Source: Hyphomicrobium sp. ghe19 (GTDB taxonomy: Bacteria; Pseudomonadota; Alphaproteobacteria; Rhizobiales; Hyphomicrobiaceae). From it: 64,000 nucleotides of DNA. Shown in pieces: positions 1 through 9,081 of the stretch. The translations under genes and the position numbers were made by a program. The notes under the pieces are model-generated. The model was not told the DNA's origin and ran no database searches. It was given only the letters and a program-made list of their open reading frames with translations. The stretch covers positions 4,044,001 through 4,108,000 of the forward strand of contig NZ_LR743509.1 in NCBI RefSeq assembly GCF_902712875.1, in the 5' to 3' direction. The number at the start of each line of letters is the position of its first letter. Position 1 is the stretch's first letter.

Positions 1-490
1 TGTTCGCCTCGTCGTCGGCCTTGCCGGGCGTCCAGATTAGAATGCCGCGAACGACGAACTCAATCGCTTTCGTGAATGGCGTCAGGGCATAGATCAATAC
101 CTGCATGACGGGCGCCACAATGAGCGCAACGCGATCGGCGTAGGCGAGGGCGTAGGTCTTCGGAAGGACAGCGGCGAAGATCACGATCAGGATCGTGATG
201 ATGGCGGTCGCGTATGCGACGCCGACCTCGCCGTAGAGGTGCACCGCAATGTTGGAGGCGAGGGCTGCCGCCAGAACATCGACCAGCGTGTTTCCGAGCA
301 GAACGGTGCCGATCATCTTTTCCGGCCGTGACAGCACCTTGTTCACGAGGGCGGCGGCCGTGTTGCCGTCTTCTTCGAGGGAGTGCATCCGCGCTCGGGA
401 CGCGGCCGTGAGCGATGTCTCGCTGCCGTTGAAGAATGCCGACAACACAATCAGCAGAAAGATGGCTGCCAAGCTTATGGCTATGGTCAT
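1..490 (-). CDS. CNNM/CorC-family (DUF21) membrane protein, partial
   Basis: The gene runs off the left edge, so only the N-terminal 163 residues are visible. Translation gives a hydrophobic start (MTIAISLAAIFLLIVLSAFF), then NGSETSLTAASRARM and LGNTLVDVLAAALASN, which are hallmarks of the DUF21/CNNM membrane domain of HlyC/CorC-type proteins. At least three membrane segments are seen. Family members have cytoplasmic CBS and CorC/HlyC domains after DUF21 and are implicated in Mg2+/Co2+ efflux; those domains would lie outside the window. The ATG at 490 is the first in frame and has only a weak upstream purine stretch. It lies 74 bp downstream of aroKB on the same strand, so co-transcription is possible. 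Confidence 0.85.
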   Translation of the reverse strand, partial: MTIAISLAAIFLLIVLSAFFNGSETSLTAASRARMHSLEEDGNTAAALVNKVLSRPEKMIGTVLLGNTLVDVLAAALASNIAVHLYGEVGVAYATAIITILIVIFAAVLPKTYALAYADRVALIVAPVMQVLIYALTPFTKAIEFVVRGILIWTPGKADDEAN

Positions 491-564
491 GGTCGGGGTT
501 CGCTGTTCCTGATCAGGGGAAGCAGCAGTCTAGCACATCAATCGGTTGCAGACGCTTAATATGC

Positions 565-2343
565 TCAGCGATCAATTTCCCGAGCGAGGAATGCCAGCAC
601 GGTTTCAGGCGGGACATCGCGGGAAACGAAGGCCTGTCCGATGTCGCGAACAAGAATGAACGCGAGCTTTCCGGCTTTAACTTTCTTGTCTTGCCCCATC
701 AGCCTGAACAGCTCTTCGGGACTTGCCCGTCCGCCCGGAATATCGCCGATCTTCGTCGGAAGGCCCACGGCGCTCAGGTGCTTCGCTGCCCGCTCGGCGC
801 GGCCTGCCGGACAGATCCCCAACTCCTCCGAGAGGCGGATCGCCAAGCACATCCCGATGGCGACGCCTTCACCATGCAAGAGGCGGTCGGAATAGCCGGT
901 CCACGCTTCGAGCGCGTGGCCGAACGTGTGGCCCAGATTGAGCAAGGCGCGGTCGCCCGTTTCCGTCTCGTCGCGCGCGACGATCGCCGCTTTGGCCGCC
1001 ACACTCGTTTCGATGGCCTGCGTCAGAGCCGGACCGTTGTTGCCGAACACGCTCTGCCAGTTGGTCTCGAGCCAAGTAAAAAATTCCGCGTCGCCCAGCA
1101 GACCGTATTTCGCGACTTCGGCATACCCAGCGCGCATCTCGCGCGGGGGCAGCGTCGTCAAAACGGCGGTGTCGGCGACCACGAGACTTGGCTGGTGAAA
1201 TACGCCGATGAGATTTTTGCCTTGGGGCGTGTTGATGCCCGTCTTGCCGCCGACGGAGCTATCGACCTGGGCCAGCAGCGACGTCGGAATTTGAACGAAG
1301 CGCACACCGCGACGCAGGATGCCCGCCGCGAAACCGGCGAGATCGCCGATGACGCCGCCGCCGAAAGGCAGAACGAGATCGCCGCGTTCGAGGCCCATCT
1401 CCAAGAGCCGTTCCGAAAGCGATGCCAAATCGCGGAAGTTCTTCGTCGCTTCGCCGGGCTTCATGATCACGGAGCCCGCAAACATGCCTTGACTCTTCAG
1501 GCTTTCCTCTAGCGTCGCAAGATGGTGGCGGGCGACATTCTCGTCGGTCACGACACCGCATTTGACCTCACCGAAACGCGCCTTGAGAAGCGCGCCGGTT
1601 TCGCGAAGAATCCCGCGCGCGATCAAAACATCGTAGGAGCGATCGCCGAGTTCGACGTGCACCGTTCGCGATGGATTTGCATCCGCGGCGGATGTCGCTG
1701 GGAACTCCGTCCCGGCTGCGAGGCGGTTGATGATTTCGGTGACGATGACGTCATGGGGTTCGTCGCGGCTTTCAATCGTCATGTCGGCTTCAGCATATAT
1801 TGGGTACCGTTGTTCAATCAGCTTTCGCATCGTGGCTTCGGGATTGCCGTCGCGCAGGAGCGGCCGGTGATCGCGCTTCGACACACGACGCATGAGGACC
1901 GGCAGTTCCGCGCGCAGCCAAACGGAAACAGCGACATCTTTGATGCGCAGACGCGTTTCCGGATTTATGAAGGCGCCGCCTCCGGTTGCGAGCACCTGCG
2001 GCCCGTTGCCGAGCAGCCGGGCGATCACCTTGCGCTCGCCGGCGCGAAAATGAGCCTCACCGTGATCTGCAAAAATCTCGTTGATAGTTTTGGCGGCGGC
2101 ACGCTCGATCTCGTCGTCGGCGTCGACGAAGGGTAGATTGAGTTTTGTGGCCAGCCTTTTGCCGACCGACGACTTGCCGCAGCCCATGAGGCCGACCACG
2201 ACGATCGGTCGCCCTCCGACGTTCTTTTTCGCACGCTCAATCGCTTCGGCTTCCATCATCCGAGGCTCAATACCGACGGGTTCGCCGAGTTGGTTGGTTT
2301 CTAGGCTGGTTTCTGGCGGTGGTTCGCGCGGCGGGATGGTCAT
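565..2343 (-). CDS. aroKB: Bifunctional shikimate kinase / 3-dehydroquinate synthase (AroKB fusion)
   Basis: One 592-residue polypeptide joins two shikimate-pathway enzymes. Residues about 45-215 are shikimate kinase: P-loop GLMGCGKSS at 51-59, the DADDEIE acidic substrate site, a RAGE motif and a GGGAF loop. Residues about 230-590 are 3-dehydroquinate synthase (DAHP to 3-dehydroquinate, NAD+ and Zn2+ dependent): FGGGVIGDLAGF, a QVDSSVGGKTGIN stretch and the zinc histidines of LNLGHTFGHALEAW and HGEG. The two activities are not consecutive in the pathway (steps 2 and 5). The frame is open upstream to 2460, but that N-terminus is not enzyme-like, so the ATG at 2343 is preferred; ATGs at 2259 and 2256 are further options. 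A monofunctional neighbour was not seen. Confidence 0.93.
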   Translation of the reverse strand: MTIPPREPPPETSLETNQLGEPVGIEPRMMEAEAIERAKKNVGGRPIVVVGLMGCGKSSVGKRLATKLNLPFVDADDEIERAAAKTINEIFADHGEAHFRAGERKVIARLLGNGPQVLATGGGAFINPETRLRIKDVAVSVWLRAELPVLMRRVSKRDHRPLLRDGNPEATMRKLIEQRYPIYAEADMTIESRDEPHDVIVTEIINRLAAGTEFPATSAADANPSRTVHVELGDRSYDVLIARGILRETGALLKARFGEVKCGVVTDENVARHHLATLEESLKSQGMFAGSVIMKPGEATKNFRDLASLSERLLEMGLERGDLVLPFGGGVIGDLAGFAAGILRRGVRFVQIPTSLLAQVDSSVGGKTGINTPQGKNLIGVFHQPSLVVADTAVLTTLPPREMRAGYAEVAKYGLLGDAEFFTWLETNWQSVFGNNGPALTQAIETSVAAKAAIVARDETETGDRALLNLGHTFGHALEAWTGYSDRLLHGEGVAIGMCLAIRLSEELGICPAGRAERAAKHLSAVGLPTKIGDIPGGRASPEELFRLMGQDKKVKAGKLAFILVRDIGQAFVSRDVPPETVLAFLAREIDR

Positions 2344-2520
2344 TTCGGCGCCGTCATGCCACGAACCAAAAACGTTCGCAAATTGGAAACTCACTGGAAA
2401 GCCACAGCGAACCCCTACCATCTTGCCGATCCACGGAGGGGCTCTTCGGCAAAATACCATAATGAGTCATAATCACGCCCACAAAGATGTTCACCTAACG
2501 GCCGGGACGGGACACAGAAA

Positions 2521-2664
2521 ATGCCGAGCCTTTTCCGGCTTTTATTCGTACTTTGCGCGCTGACGGCGCTGGTTCTGGGCAGCCTTTACGTGCTGGCGAC
2601 CCGCTTTGAGCCGGAGCAGCAGACGATCAGCAAGCCCGTGCAGAATATCAAGATCCGGCGGTGA
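2521..2664 (+). CDS. Small single-pass membrane protein (47 aa)
   Basis: The ATG at 2521 opens a 47-residue frame starting MPSLFRLLFVLCALTALVLG, which is a short basic N-terminus plus one transmembrane segment, followed by a charged tail ending KIRR. Its stop codon is immediately followed by the ATG of the next gene (TGA then ATG at 2665), so the two are probably translationally coupled. From memory, tiny membrane proteins of this kind sit at this place (divergent to aroK/aroB, upstream of xerD) in other Hyphomicrobiales, which supports a real gene. Function is unknown. Confidence 0.7.
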   Translation: MPSLFRLLFVLCALTALVLGSLYVLATRFEPEQQTISKPVQNIKIRR

Positions 2665-4581
2665 ATGACGATGGTGTATGCACACCGAAGACTGACAGCG
2701 GCAGCCAAATGCCTTCTGGTGCTCCCGCTCCTTCCGCTCGCCGCCGCCACCGCGTCACTTCCAGCTTCCGCGCAGGATGCGCCCGCACCCGCGAAAAAGA
2801 AGAAAGCTGATCGGAACGACGCTTATTCGCCGCCGGCTGAACAGCGCACCTACCTGCAGCCGTCGGGCGGGCAGCCGTCGGGCCTGCAGTCGTCGGACGG
2901 GCCAGCGGGAAGCTCCGGCCGAGACGGTACGTGGGGGCAGCCGAACCCGGATAGCGTGGTGCAGCCGGATCCCGGTCGGGGCGGCCAATCTGGTCCGCAG
3001 AACGGCGTCGTACGCGGCGCCATCTTGCCGGGCGTCGAAAAAGACGAGCTTGCACCCGTCATGTCGGAGGACGGCTCCGGGTTGCCTTACGAACTGTGGG
3101 GCGGCATGGACGTCGCCGCGCTCGAGAAGCTGATCAGCACGATCGAGATCCCGCCGAGGTCGCCCGTTTTGCACGACCTGTGGAAGCGGCTGATCACTTC
3201 GCCCTCGCCCGGCGCCTCGAGTTCGGATTTCGCAGCACTGCGGCTCGAAGCACTTTACCGCTCGGGATTGGCGCGGGAAGCCGCTGCCGAAATCGCGAAA
3301 CAAGGTGGTAACGACAGCCCGCTTCTCGTCACGCTTCAGGCTCGCAACGAGCTTGCCTCCGGGCACTCGGACAAAGCCTGCGAACTCGTCGCCAAGTCGG
3401 CGACGCTGAAGGGCAACATCCCAGCGCGGCTCAAGGGACAGTCTATCCTGATGGCGGGCTATTGCTCGGCGATCCAGGACGACAAGTCCTCCGCGGGCCT
3501 TGCTGCTGATCTGGCGCGCGAGGAAGGCGTCGAGACGTCTCCCGGCCTCGAGGCGCTCGATGCTCTCGCGATCAATTCCAAGCCTCACTATTCGCCGGTC
3601 AAACAGATAACGCTCCTTGACTACCGGATCGCCGAACGGGTTGGAGGGCTTCCTCACAAAACGGTTTTAGAGAAGGGCGAACCGGCGTTGCTTGTCTCGC
3701 TCGCGAGCGATCATTCGACGCCGGTCGATCTCGGGCTGCCCTCGACGGAGGCGGCCGCGCGATTGAACGCGCTCACCCCGGAGCAACTTGCGGGCATCTA
3801 TCGAGTCAACGCGGAGCAGGTGCCCGCGGATGATCTTCTGGCCGGCCGCGGACCGCAAGGCGTTGCCCGCCGCTCTGCGCTCTTCAGAGCTGCCGAAGAT
3901 GAGCGCACGCCGATGCGCAAGGCGCGACTTATCCGGACCTTCCTCGATGACGCCAAGCGCGAAGGTCTCGGCATGATCGGCGCCCAGATGATTGCGCCAA
4001 CCACGGCACAACTCCGACCAGCTCCCGAAATCGTATGGTTTGCCGAAACCGGGATCGAGATCGGCTTGGCGTCGGGCCAATTCACCATGGCTCGCGATTG
4101 GATCGGCGTGGCCGATCAGGGCGGCGGTCCGGGCCTCGGACACTGGCGCGCCTTGATCGATATCGCCGACGCCAAAGAGCCGGACCGGGGCCGAAGCTTT
4201 TCGGCTCTCGAGACCTATGCCGCGAATGGCCGCTTTCCGTCGGCCGCGCTCTATCGGCTGACGACGGTGCTCGAAGCGCTCGACTATCTAGTGCCTATCC
4301 CGCTCTGGGATGCCGCGAACAAGACACCGCAGCCGACATCCGGATATTTGCCGGAAACCGGCGTTTTGACTGAATTGCAAGTGGCATCAAAAAAGCAGGA
4401 ATTCGGGCACACTGTTCTTCTGGTCATGAAGGCGCTCGGGCCGAACGGGGCTCAGGACGCGAATCTCATCGCGCTCGGCGACAGCATTCGGGCGTTGAAG
4501 CGCGCCGGTCTCGAAGCCGACGCGCGACGGCTCGGCCTTGAAGCGCTACTCCCGTCGTGGCCGCGCACGGAAACGAATTGA
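2665..4581 (+). CDS. Exported helical-repeat protein of unknown function
   Basis: 638 residues. The N-terminus has a classical signal peptide (basic start, LLVLPLLPLAAATASLPASA, likely cleavage after ASAQ), then a KKKK patch and a low-complexity Gly/Ser/Pro/Gln linker to about residue 115. The remainder is alanine/leucine-rich and predicted mainly helical, resembling TPR-like or other alpha-solenoid repeats (for example LRLEALYRSGLAREAAAEIA), though no canonical TPR is certain. It should act in the periplasm. It starts directly at the stop of the 47-aa membrane protein and ends 7 bp before xerD, so the three genes probably form one transcript. No enzymatic motif is recognised. Confidence 0.8.
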   Translation: MTMVYAHRRLTAAAKCLLVLPLLPLAAATASLPASAQDAPAPAKKKKADRNDAYSPPAEQRTYLQPSGGQPSGLQSSDGPAGSSGRDGTWGQPNPDSVVQPDPGRGGQSGPQNGVVRGAILPGVEKDELAPVMSEDGSGLPYELWGGMDVAALEKLISTIEIPPRSPVLHDLWKRLITSPSPGASSSDFAALRLEALYRSGLAREAAAEIAKQGGNDSPLLVTLQARNELASGHSDKACELVAKSATLKGNIPARLKGQSILMAGYCSAIQDDKSSAGLAADLAREEGVETSPGLEALDALAINSKPHYSPVKQITLLDYRIAERVGGLPHKTVLEKGEPALLVSLASDHSTPVDLGLPSTEAAARLNALTPEQLAGIYRVNAEQVPADDLLAGRGPQGVARRSALFRAAEDERTPMRKARLIRTFLDDAKREGLGMIGAQMIAPTTAQLRPAPEIVWFAETGIEIGLASGQFTMARDWIGVADQGGGPGLGHWRALIDIADAKEPDRGRSFSALETYAANGRFPSAALYRLTTVLEALDYLVPIPLWDAANKTPQPTSGYLPETGVLTELQVASKKQEFGHTVLLVMKALGPNGAQDANLIALGDSIRALKRAGLEADARRLGLEALLPSWPRTETN

Positions 4582-4588
4582 GGGCTCG

Positions 4589-5521
4589 ATGATGCGTGTC
4601 GCGGAACGCGATGGCTACCTCGCGGACTTTCTTGCGATGCTTTCGGCCGAGCGCGGCGCCTCGGCGAACACCATCGAAGCCTACACGACCGACCTCGAAA
4701 ATTTTCTCGGCTTTTTGTCGGAGAAAGGGACCCTGCCGGCGGACGCCAAATCAACCGATGTGCAGGCCTATCTCGGATTTCTCGCAAGCGAGGGACAAGC
4801 AGCGACGTCGCGCGCGCGGCGGCTCTCGGCGATCAAGCAGTACTATCGTTTTCTGCTGGCCGAAGACCTGATCGCGCTCGATCCGACGTCCGGCCTCCAG
4901 GGGCCGAAGAAGCAGCGCGCTCTACCGAAAGTTCTGAGCATCGCCGAGGTCGACCGGTTGCTGACCGTTTCCCAGCAGCAGTGCGAGGGTCAAGAGGGGC
5001 GCGCGCTCTTTCGCGCCTTGCGGTTTCACTGTCTCCTCGAAATTCTCTACGCGACAGGCATGCGCGTTTCCGAACTCGTCGGGCTGCCGCGCAGCGTTCT
5101 CAGAGGCGATCAGCGCGTTCTCACCATCAAGGGCAAAGGCGGCCGCGAGCGGCTCGTTCCGCTCAACGCGACAGCGCGTTCGGCGCTTGATGCGTTTCTA
5201 GGCGTTTCGGCGCGGCTCGATACTTCGGAATGGCTTTTTCCGTCGAAATCGGCGCTTGGCCACGTGACTCGGCAAGGTTTCGCGCAGGATCTCAAAAGCG
5301 TCGCCGAAGCGGCGGGAATTGCGCCGGAACGCGTGTCGCCTCACGTGCTCCGCCATGCGTTCGCAAGTCATTTACTGGATCGCGGCGCGGACCTCCGAGC
5401 CGTGCAACAGCTTCTTGGCCATGCTGACATTTCGACGACAGAGATTTATACGCATGTGCTGCAGGAGCGGCTGAAGGCACTCGTCAACGCCCATCACCCG
5501 CTCGCAAAAAAAGCGAACTAG
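4589..5521 (+). CDS. xerD: Tyrosine recombinase XerD
   Basis: 310 residues, the usual size for XerC/XerD, which resolve chromosome dimers at dif during division with FtsK. Residues 1-95 form the SAM-like core-binding domain. The catalytic set is complete: R159 (ATGMRVSEL), K183 (IKGKGGRERL), H252 and R255 (HVLRHAFAS), H278 (LLGHADIS) and Y287 (TTEIYTHV). The ATG at 4589 is chosen because GAGG at 4580-4583 gives ideal spacing; upstream in-frame codons overlap the previous gene. The housekeeping context (aroKB, accA) argues for the chromosomal XerD rather than a phage integrase. XerC cannot be formally excluded from sequence alone. Confidence 0.93.
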   Translation: MMRVAERDGYLADFLAMLSAERGASANTIEAYTTDLENFLGFLSEKGTLPADAKSTDVQAYLGFLASEGQAATSRARRLSAIKQYYRFLLAEDLIALDPTSGLQGPKKQRALPKVLSIAEVDRLLTVSQQQCEGQEGRALFRALRFHCLLEILYATGMRVSELVGLPRSVLRGDQRVLTIKGKGGRERLVPLNATARSALDAFLGVSARLDTSEWLFPSKSALGHVTRQGFAQDLKSVAEAAGIAPERVSPHVLRHAFASHLLDRGADLRAVQQLLGHADISTTEIYTHVLQERLKALVNAHHPLAKKAN

Positions 5522-5577
5522 ACAGACGCCGACGATCCTTCAGGATGGCGGCGCGTCCAACTCAAGGGGAGACGCCA

Positions 5578-6237
5578 ATGAGCCGCCTTTACGGAGACGT
5601 CCATCGCGCCATGCAAATGGCTTTCGATACGCGAGCGATGGCAGACCGGGTCGAGGCGGTTGCCGTCAAGCCGGAGATCGACGAGAGTTCGAAGGCTTTC
5701 ATCGAAAGCCGCGACATGTTCTTTCTGACGACGATCGATGATCGGGGCCGTCCGACGGTCTCTTACAAAGGCGGCACTCCCGGCTTCATCAAGGTGCTCG
5801 ATGCGAACACGCTGCTTTTTCCGAGCTACGACGGCAACGGAATGTACTTGTCGATGGGCAATATTTCGGCCAACCCGGAGATCGGCATGCTGTTCATCGA
5901 TTTCGAGAAGCCGTTTCGCCTGCGCGCGCAAGGGCGTGCCGAACTCATCGTGAGCGGGCCCGAGCTCGACGGCTTCAAAGAGGCCGAGATGGTGGTGAAG
6001 GTGAGTATTCACGAAGTCTGGATGAACTGTCCGCGATATGTCCACCGTCACGCGAAGGTCGAAGCTTCGCGTTACGCTCCGGGCGTCGAAACCGAAACGC
6101 CATTTTGCGAGTGGAAGCGCATCGACGCGATGCAAGATGTGCTGCGTCCGTACGAGCGGACCAAAGTGGAAGAACTCGGAACAACCACCATCGATGAGTG
6201 GATGGGCAAAGTCATGACCGGCGACAAAGGCGCCTGA
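5578..6237 (+). CDS. Pyridoxamine 5'-phosphate oxidase-family FMN-binding split-barrel protein
   Basis: 219 residues. The start is set by the GGGGAG ribosome site ending about 9 bases before the ATG at 5578. The region SRDMFFLTTIDDRGRPTVS followed by YDGNGMYLSMGNI and a long RAQGRAELI strand is typical of PNPOx-like split barrels that bind FMN or F420. The protein is too unlike PdxH to be assigned to pyridoxal phosphate synthesis. Its stop codon shares its last base with the start of the next gene (TGATG), so it is translationally coupled to a peptide transporter. The specific substrate is unknown. Confidence 0.82.
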   Translation: MSRLYGDVHRAMQMAFDTRAMADRVEAVAVKPEIDESSKAFIESRDMFFLTTIDDRGRPTVSYKGGTPGFIKVLDANTLLFPSYDGNGMYLSMGNISANPEIGMLFIDFEKPFRLRAQGRAELIVSGPELDGFKEAEMVVKVSIHEVWMNCPRYVHRHAKVEASRYAPGVETETPFCEWKRIDAMQDVLRPYERTKVEELGTTTIDEWMGKVMTGDKGA

Positions 6238-7787
6238 TGCCTTCGCGCAAGGGCGAACAGGTTTCTGCAAACGGGGTCGCGGCTTCGATCGTTTCGGAGC
6301 CGCGCAGCTCTTGGTTCGGCGTCGGGCTCGGCCTGTCATCGCATCCGCGTGGGCTTTCGGCACTCTACTTCACCGAGCTTTGGGAGCGCTTTTCGTATTA
6401 CGGAATGCGGGCGCTCTTGGTTCTGTTCATGGTGGCTCCCGTCACCGAAGGCGGGCTCGGCTTCGCGACACCCAACGCCGGCAGCATCTACGGCACCTAC
6501 GCGATGGCGGTCTATCTCCTGGCCCTTCCGGGTGGCTTCATCGCGGACCGGCTTCTGGGTGCAAAGCGAAGCGTGCTCTTCGGAGGGGCGACGATCGCCT
6601 GCGGGCACTACGCCCTGGCGTGGCCCTCGCCTTCGACGTTCTATCTGGGTCTGGCGCTGATCGCGATCGGCACGGGCCTTTTCAAGCCGAACATCTCAGC
6701 CCTTGTCGGCGGACTTTATTCAAAGGACGACACGAGGCGCGACGCCGGTTTCTCGCTCTTTTACATGGGCATCAACATCGGAGCGTTTTTGGCGCCGCTG
6801 GTGACGGGTTTTCTCGCGCAGAGCAGCATGTTCAAAGGTTGGCTCGCCGCGGCCGGTTTCGATCCCAGAATGAGCTGGCACTGGGGCTTCGGCGCGGCCG
6901 GCGTCGGCATGACGATAGCGATGGTGCTCTTCTATCTGAACAGGGACGAACTCAAAGATCCCGATGTCGCGGCGCCTGAATCGACGTCGTCGGTGGTCCG
7001 TCAGGGTATTCTTGTCAGCGTCGGCTCGCTGGCTCTCCTCGCGATTGCACTGGCCTCCGACGTCGAGGGCTTCCACTGGCTACGCTGGCTCTTCGTCGTG
7101 CTGCCGCTCCTCGGCATCGCTTACGGCGCTACGCGCCAGAACGACCCGGATGCTCGCCGCATGGCGGCCGTCGGCGTCTTCTTCATCGCGGCCATGATTT
7201 TCTGGGCGGTCTTCGAACAAGCAGGCACCACGCTGTCGCTTTTCGCCGACGCGCTGACGCGCAACGAAGTCTTGGGGTTCTCTTTCCCATCAGCGTGGTT
7301 CCAATCGGCCAATCCCATCTTCGTCATACTGCTGGCGCCGATCGTCGCGGCGCTTTGGATAAAGCTCGGCAAGCTGCAGCCGTCTTCGCCCGTCAAATTC
7401 GGCCTTGGCCTCACGTTCCTCGCGGCGGCGTTTCTCCTGATGGTTCCAGCCGCTACCTATGCGGCAGACGGTCGTGTCTCGCCGCTTTGGCTGCTCGGGC
7501 TGTACCTTCTGTTCACCATCGGCGAATTGATGCTGAGCCCGGTTGGACTTTCGACGATGACTCGCATTGCGCCGCCCCGAATGTCGGGCCAGGTGCTTGG
7601 AATTTGGTTCCTCGCAACGGCGTTCGGAAACAAGCTTGCCGGCGATATCGGAGGTGCTTTCACCGCCAGCGATCCTGATGCGCTTGCTCTCTCGTTCCTG
7701 GCGCAAGCTGCGCTGGTTGCGGTCGCCGCGGCACTCATGTTCGCCGTCGCGCCTACGGTGAAGCGGCTCTCGGAGGGCGAAAGTTAA
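6237..7787 (+). CDS. POT-family proton-dependent oligopeptide transporter
   Basis: 516 residues with about 12-14 membrane segments. The POT signature ELWERFSYYGMRALL lies near residue 50 and carries the ExxER-type motif used for proton coupling; the second family motif, near FYMGINIGAFLAPLVTGF, is also present. These proteins import di- and tripeptides with H+ in the cytoplasmic membrane. The first 38 residues are a hydrophilic leader. The ATG at 6237 overlaps the previous stop by one base; an in-frame start upstream lies inside the previous gene and is unlikely. Confidence 0.92.
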   Translation: MPSRKGEQVSANGVAASIVSEPRSSWFGVGLGLSSHPRGLSALYFTELWERFSYYGMRALLVLFMVAPVTEGGLGFATPNAGSIYGTYAMAVYLLALPGGFIADRLLGAKRSVLFGGATIACGHYALAWPSPSTFYLGLALIAIGTGLFKPNISALVGGLYSKDDTRRDAGFSLFYMGINIGAFLAPLVTGFLAQSSMFKGWLAAAGFDPRMSWHWGFGAAGVGMTIAMVLFYLNRDELKDPDVAAPESTSSVVRQGILVSVGSLALLAIALASDVEGFHWLRWLFVVLPLLGIAYGATRQNDPDARRMAAVGVFFIAAMIFWAVFEQAGTTLSLFADALTRNEVLGFSFPSAWFQSANPIFVILLAPIVAALWIKLGKLQPSSPVKFGLGLTFLAAAFLLMVPAATYAADGRVSPLWLLGLYLLFTIGELMLSPVGLSTMTRIAPPRMSGQVLGIWFLATAFGNKLAGDIGGAFTASDPDALALSFLAQAALVAVAAALMFAVAPTVKRLSEGES

Positions 7788-7926
7788 ACAATCTCAGAGC
7801 CCGGCGTGCCAGAACTGGGTGCCGCAGGGTCTGACTCCTTGACACCCGCGCCCAGCCGTGGCGAATGTCGCGCGTGAAAAAGGCGCTTGCCGCACGCTTC
7901 AGTTGCACAGCAGAAAGCCAAGTTCC

Positions 7927-8892
7927 GTGAACGCTACGACCGCATTGCGTACCTACCTCGACTTCGAAAAGCCCATCCTCGAGCTTGAGAACAAAGTTGC
8001 CGAGCTCAAGGCCATGCAGACCGAAGGCAAGGGTCCGCACATCGCCGACGAGATCACCAAGCTCGAGCAGAAGGCGAAAGCCGCTCTGGCCGATACGTAT
8101 GCCAAGCTGACGCCCTGGCAGAAGACGCTGGTTGCGCGCCATCCCGAACGGCCGCACGCGCTCGACTTCATCGGCGGCCTCATCGAGGAATTCACGCCGC
8201 TTGCGGGCGACCGGTATTTCGCCGAGGATGAAGCCATCGTCGGCGGCATCGGCAAGTTCCGGAACCGATCTGTCGTCGTTCTCGGGCACGAGAAGGGCGC
8301 CGACACCGAGCAGCGCATCAAACACAATTTCGGCATGGCGCGCCCCGAAGGCTACCGCAAGGCCGTGCGGCTGATGGAACTCGCCGAACGCTTCAATTTG
8401 CCGATCATCACGTTCGTCGATACGCCCGGCGCCTATCCGGGGATCGGGGCGGAGGAACGCGGGCAGGCCGAAGCCATCGCGCGGTCGACCGAATGCTGCC
8501 TCAGGCTCGGCGTTCCGATCGTTACAGTGATCGTCGGCGAAGGCGGTTCGGGCGGTGCGATCGCCATTGCGACGGCCAACCGGATTCTTATGCTCGAGCA
8601 CGCCATTTATTCGGTCATATCGCCCGAAGGCGCCGCATCGATCATCTGGCGCGACAGCAACAAGAAAGAAGAAGCCGCGACCAACATGAAGATCACGGCG
8701 CAGGACCTCGATCAGCTCGGGGTCATCGACGCTATCGTGAAGGAACCGACAGGCGGCGCGCATCGCGACCGCGAATCAGTAATTATCGCGACCGGTAACG
8801 CGATTGCCCGCATGCTTTCGGAGTTCGACGGCAAATCGGCCGAAGACATCCGGGCTCAGCGTCACGAGCGGTTTTTGTCGATAGGGCGTTAG
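7927..8892 (+). CDS. accA: Acetyl-CoA carboxylase carboxyltransferase subunit alpha
   Basis: From the GTG at 7927 the protein has 321 residues, the normal AccA length, and begins close to the family's usual start (LRTYLDFEKPILELE). Residues about 45-300 are the carboxyltransferase domain, with FVDTPGAYPGIGAEERGQAEAIA and the oxyanion-hole region GEGGSGGAIAIATANR. With AccD it transfers CO2 from biotin to acetyl-CoA to make malonyl-CoA for fatty acid synthesis. No ATG start exists; another GTG at 7858 would add 23 residues that do not look like AccA. Neither has a strong ribosome site, so the exact start is uncertain. The biotin operon lies 15 kb downstream. Confidence 0.93.
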   Translation: MNATTALRTYLDFEKPILELENKVAELKAMQTEGKGPHIADEITKLEQKAKAALADTYAKLTPWQKTLVARHPERPHALDFIGGLIEEFTPLAGDRYFAEDEAIVGGIGKFRNRSVVVLGHEKGADTEQRIKHNFGMARPEGYRKAVRLMELAERFNLPIITFVDTPGAYPGIGAEERGQAEAIARSTECCLRLGVPIVTVIVGEGGSGGAIAIATANRILMLEHAIYSVISPEGAASIIWRDSNKKEEAATNMKITAQDLDQLGVIDAIVKEPTGGAHRDRESVIIATGNAIARMLSEFDGKSAEDIRAQRHERFLSIGR

Positions 8893-8925
8893 CTTCGCAC
8901 GAAATTCCTGTCCGACATTCCGTCC

Positions 8926-8942
8926 GGCGGGGCCTACCCGCC
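8926..8942 (+). terminator. Possible weak terminator hairpin after accA
   Basis: GGCGGG (8926-8931) pairs with CCCGCC (8937-8942) around a 5-base loop, 34 bp after the accA stop. There is no downstream T-run, so intrinsic termination would be weak. Confidence 0.3.
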
Positions 8943-9081
8943 CACTGTGACGCCGCATTTGGACACGATACTTGAGTTGACTCGGATCTTCTCCGATTTC
9001 AGTAATCGTTTGAGTTCATTGTGCTAACAGTCCGCCAGCCCGCGGCACGGGGAATCTGTTCGGGACGGGAAGGGCGTATTG

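Noticed and set aside
436..1512. 358-codon frame on the plus strand
   Set aside because: Antisense to aroKB; no domain.
4589..5521. Tyrosine recombinase as a sign of a mobile element
   Set aside because: Length, motifs and the aroKB-accA surroundings fit housekeeping XerD; no attachment-site repeat or phage gene is nearby.
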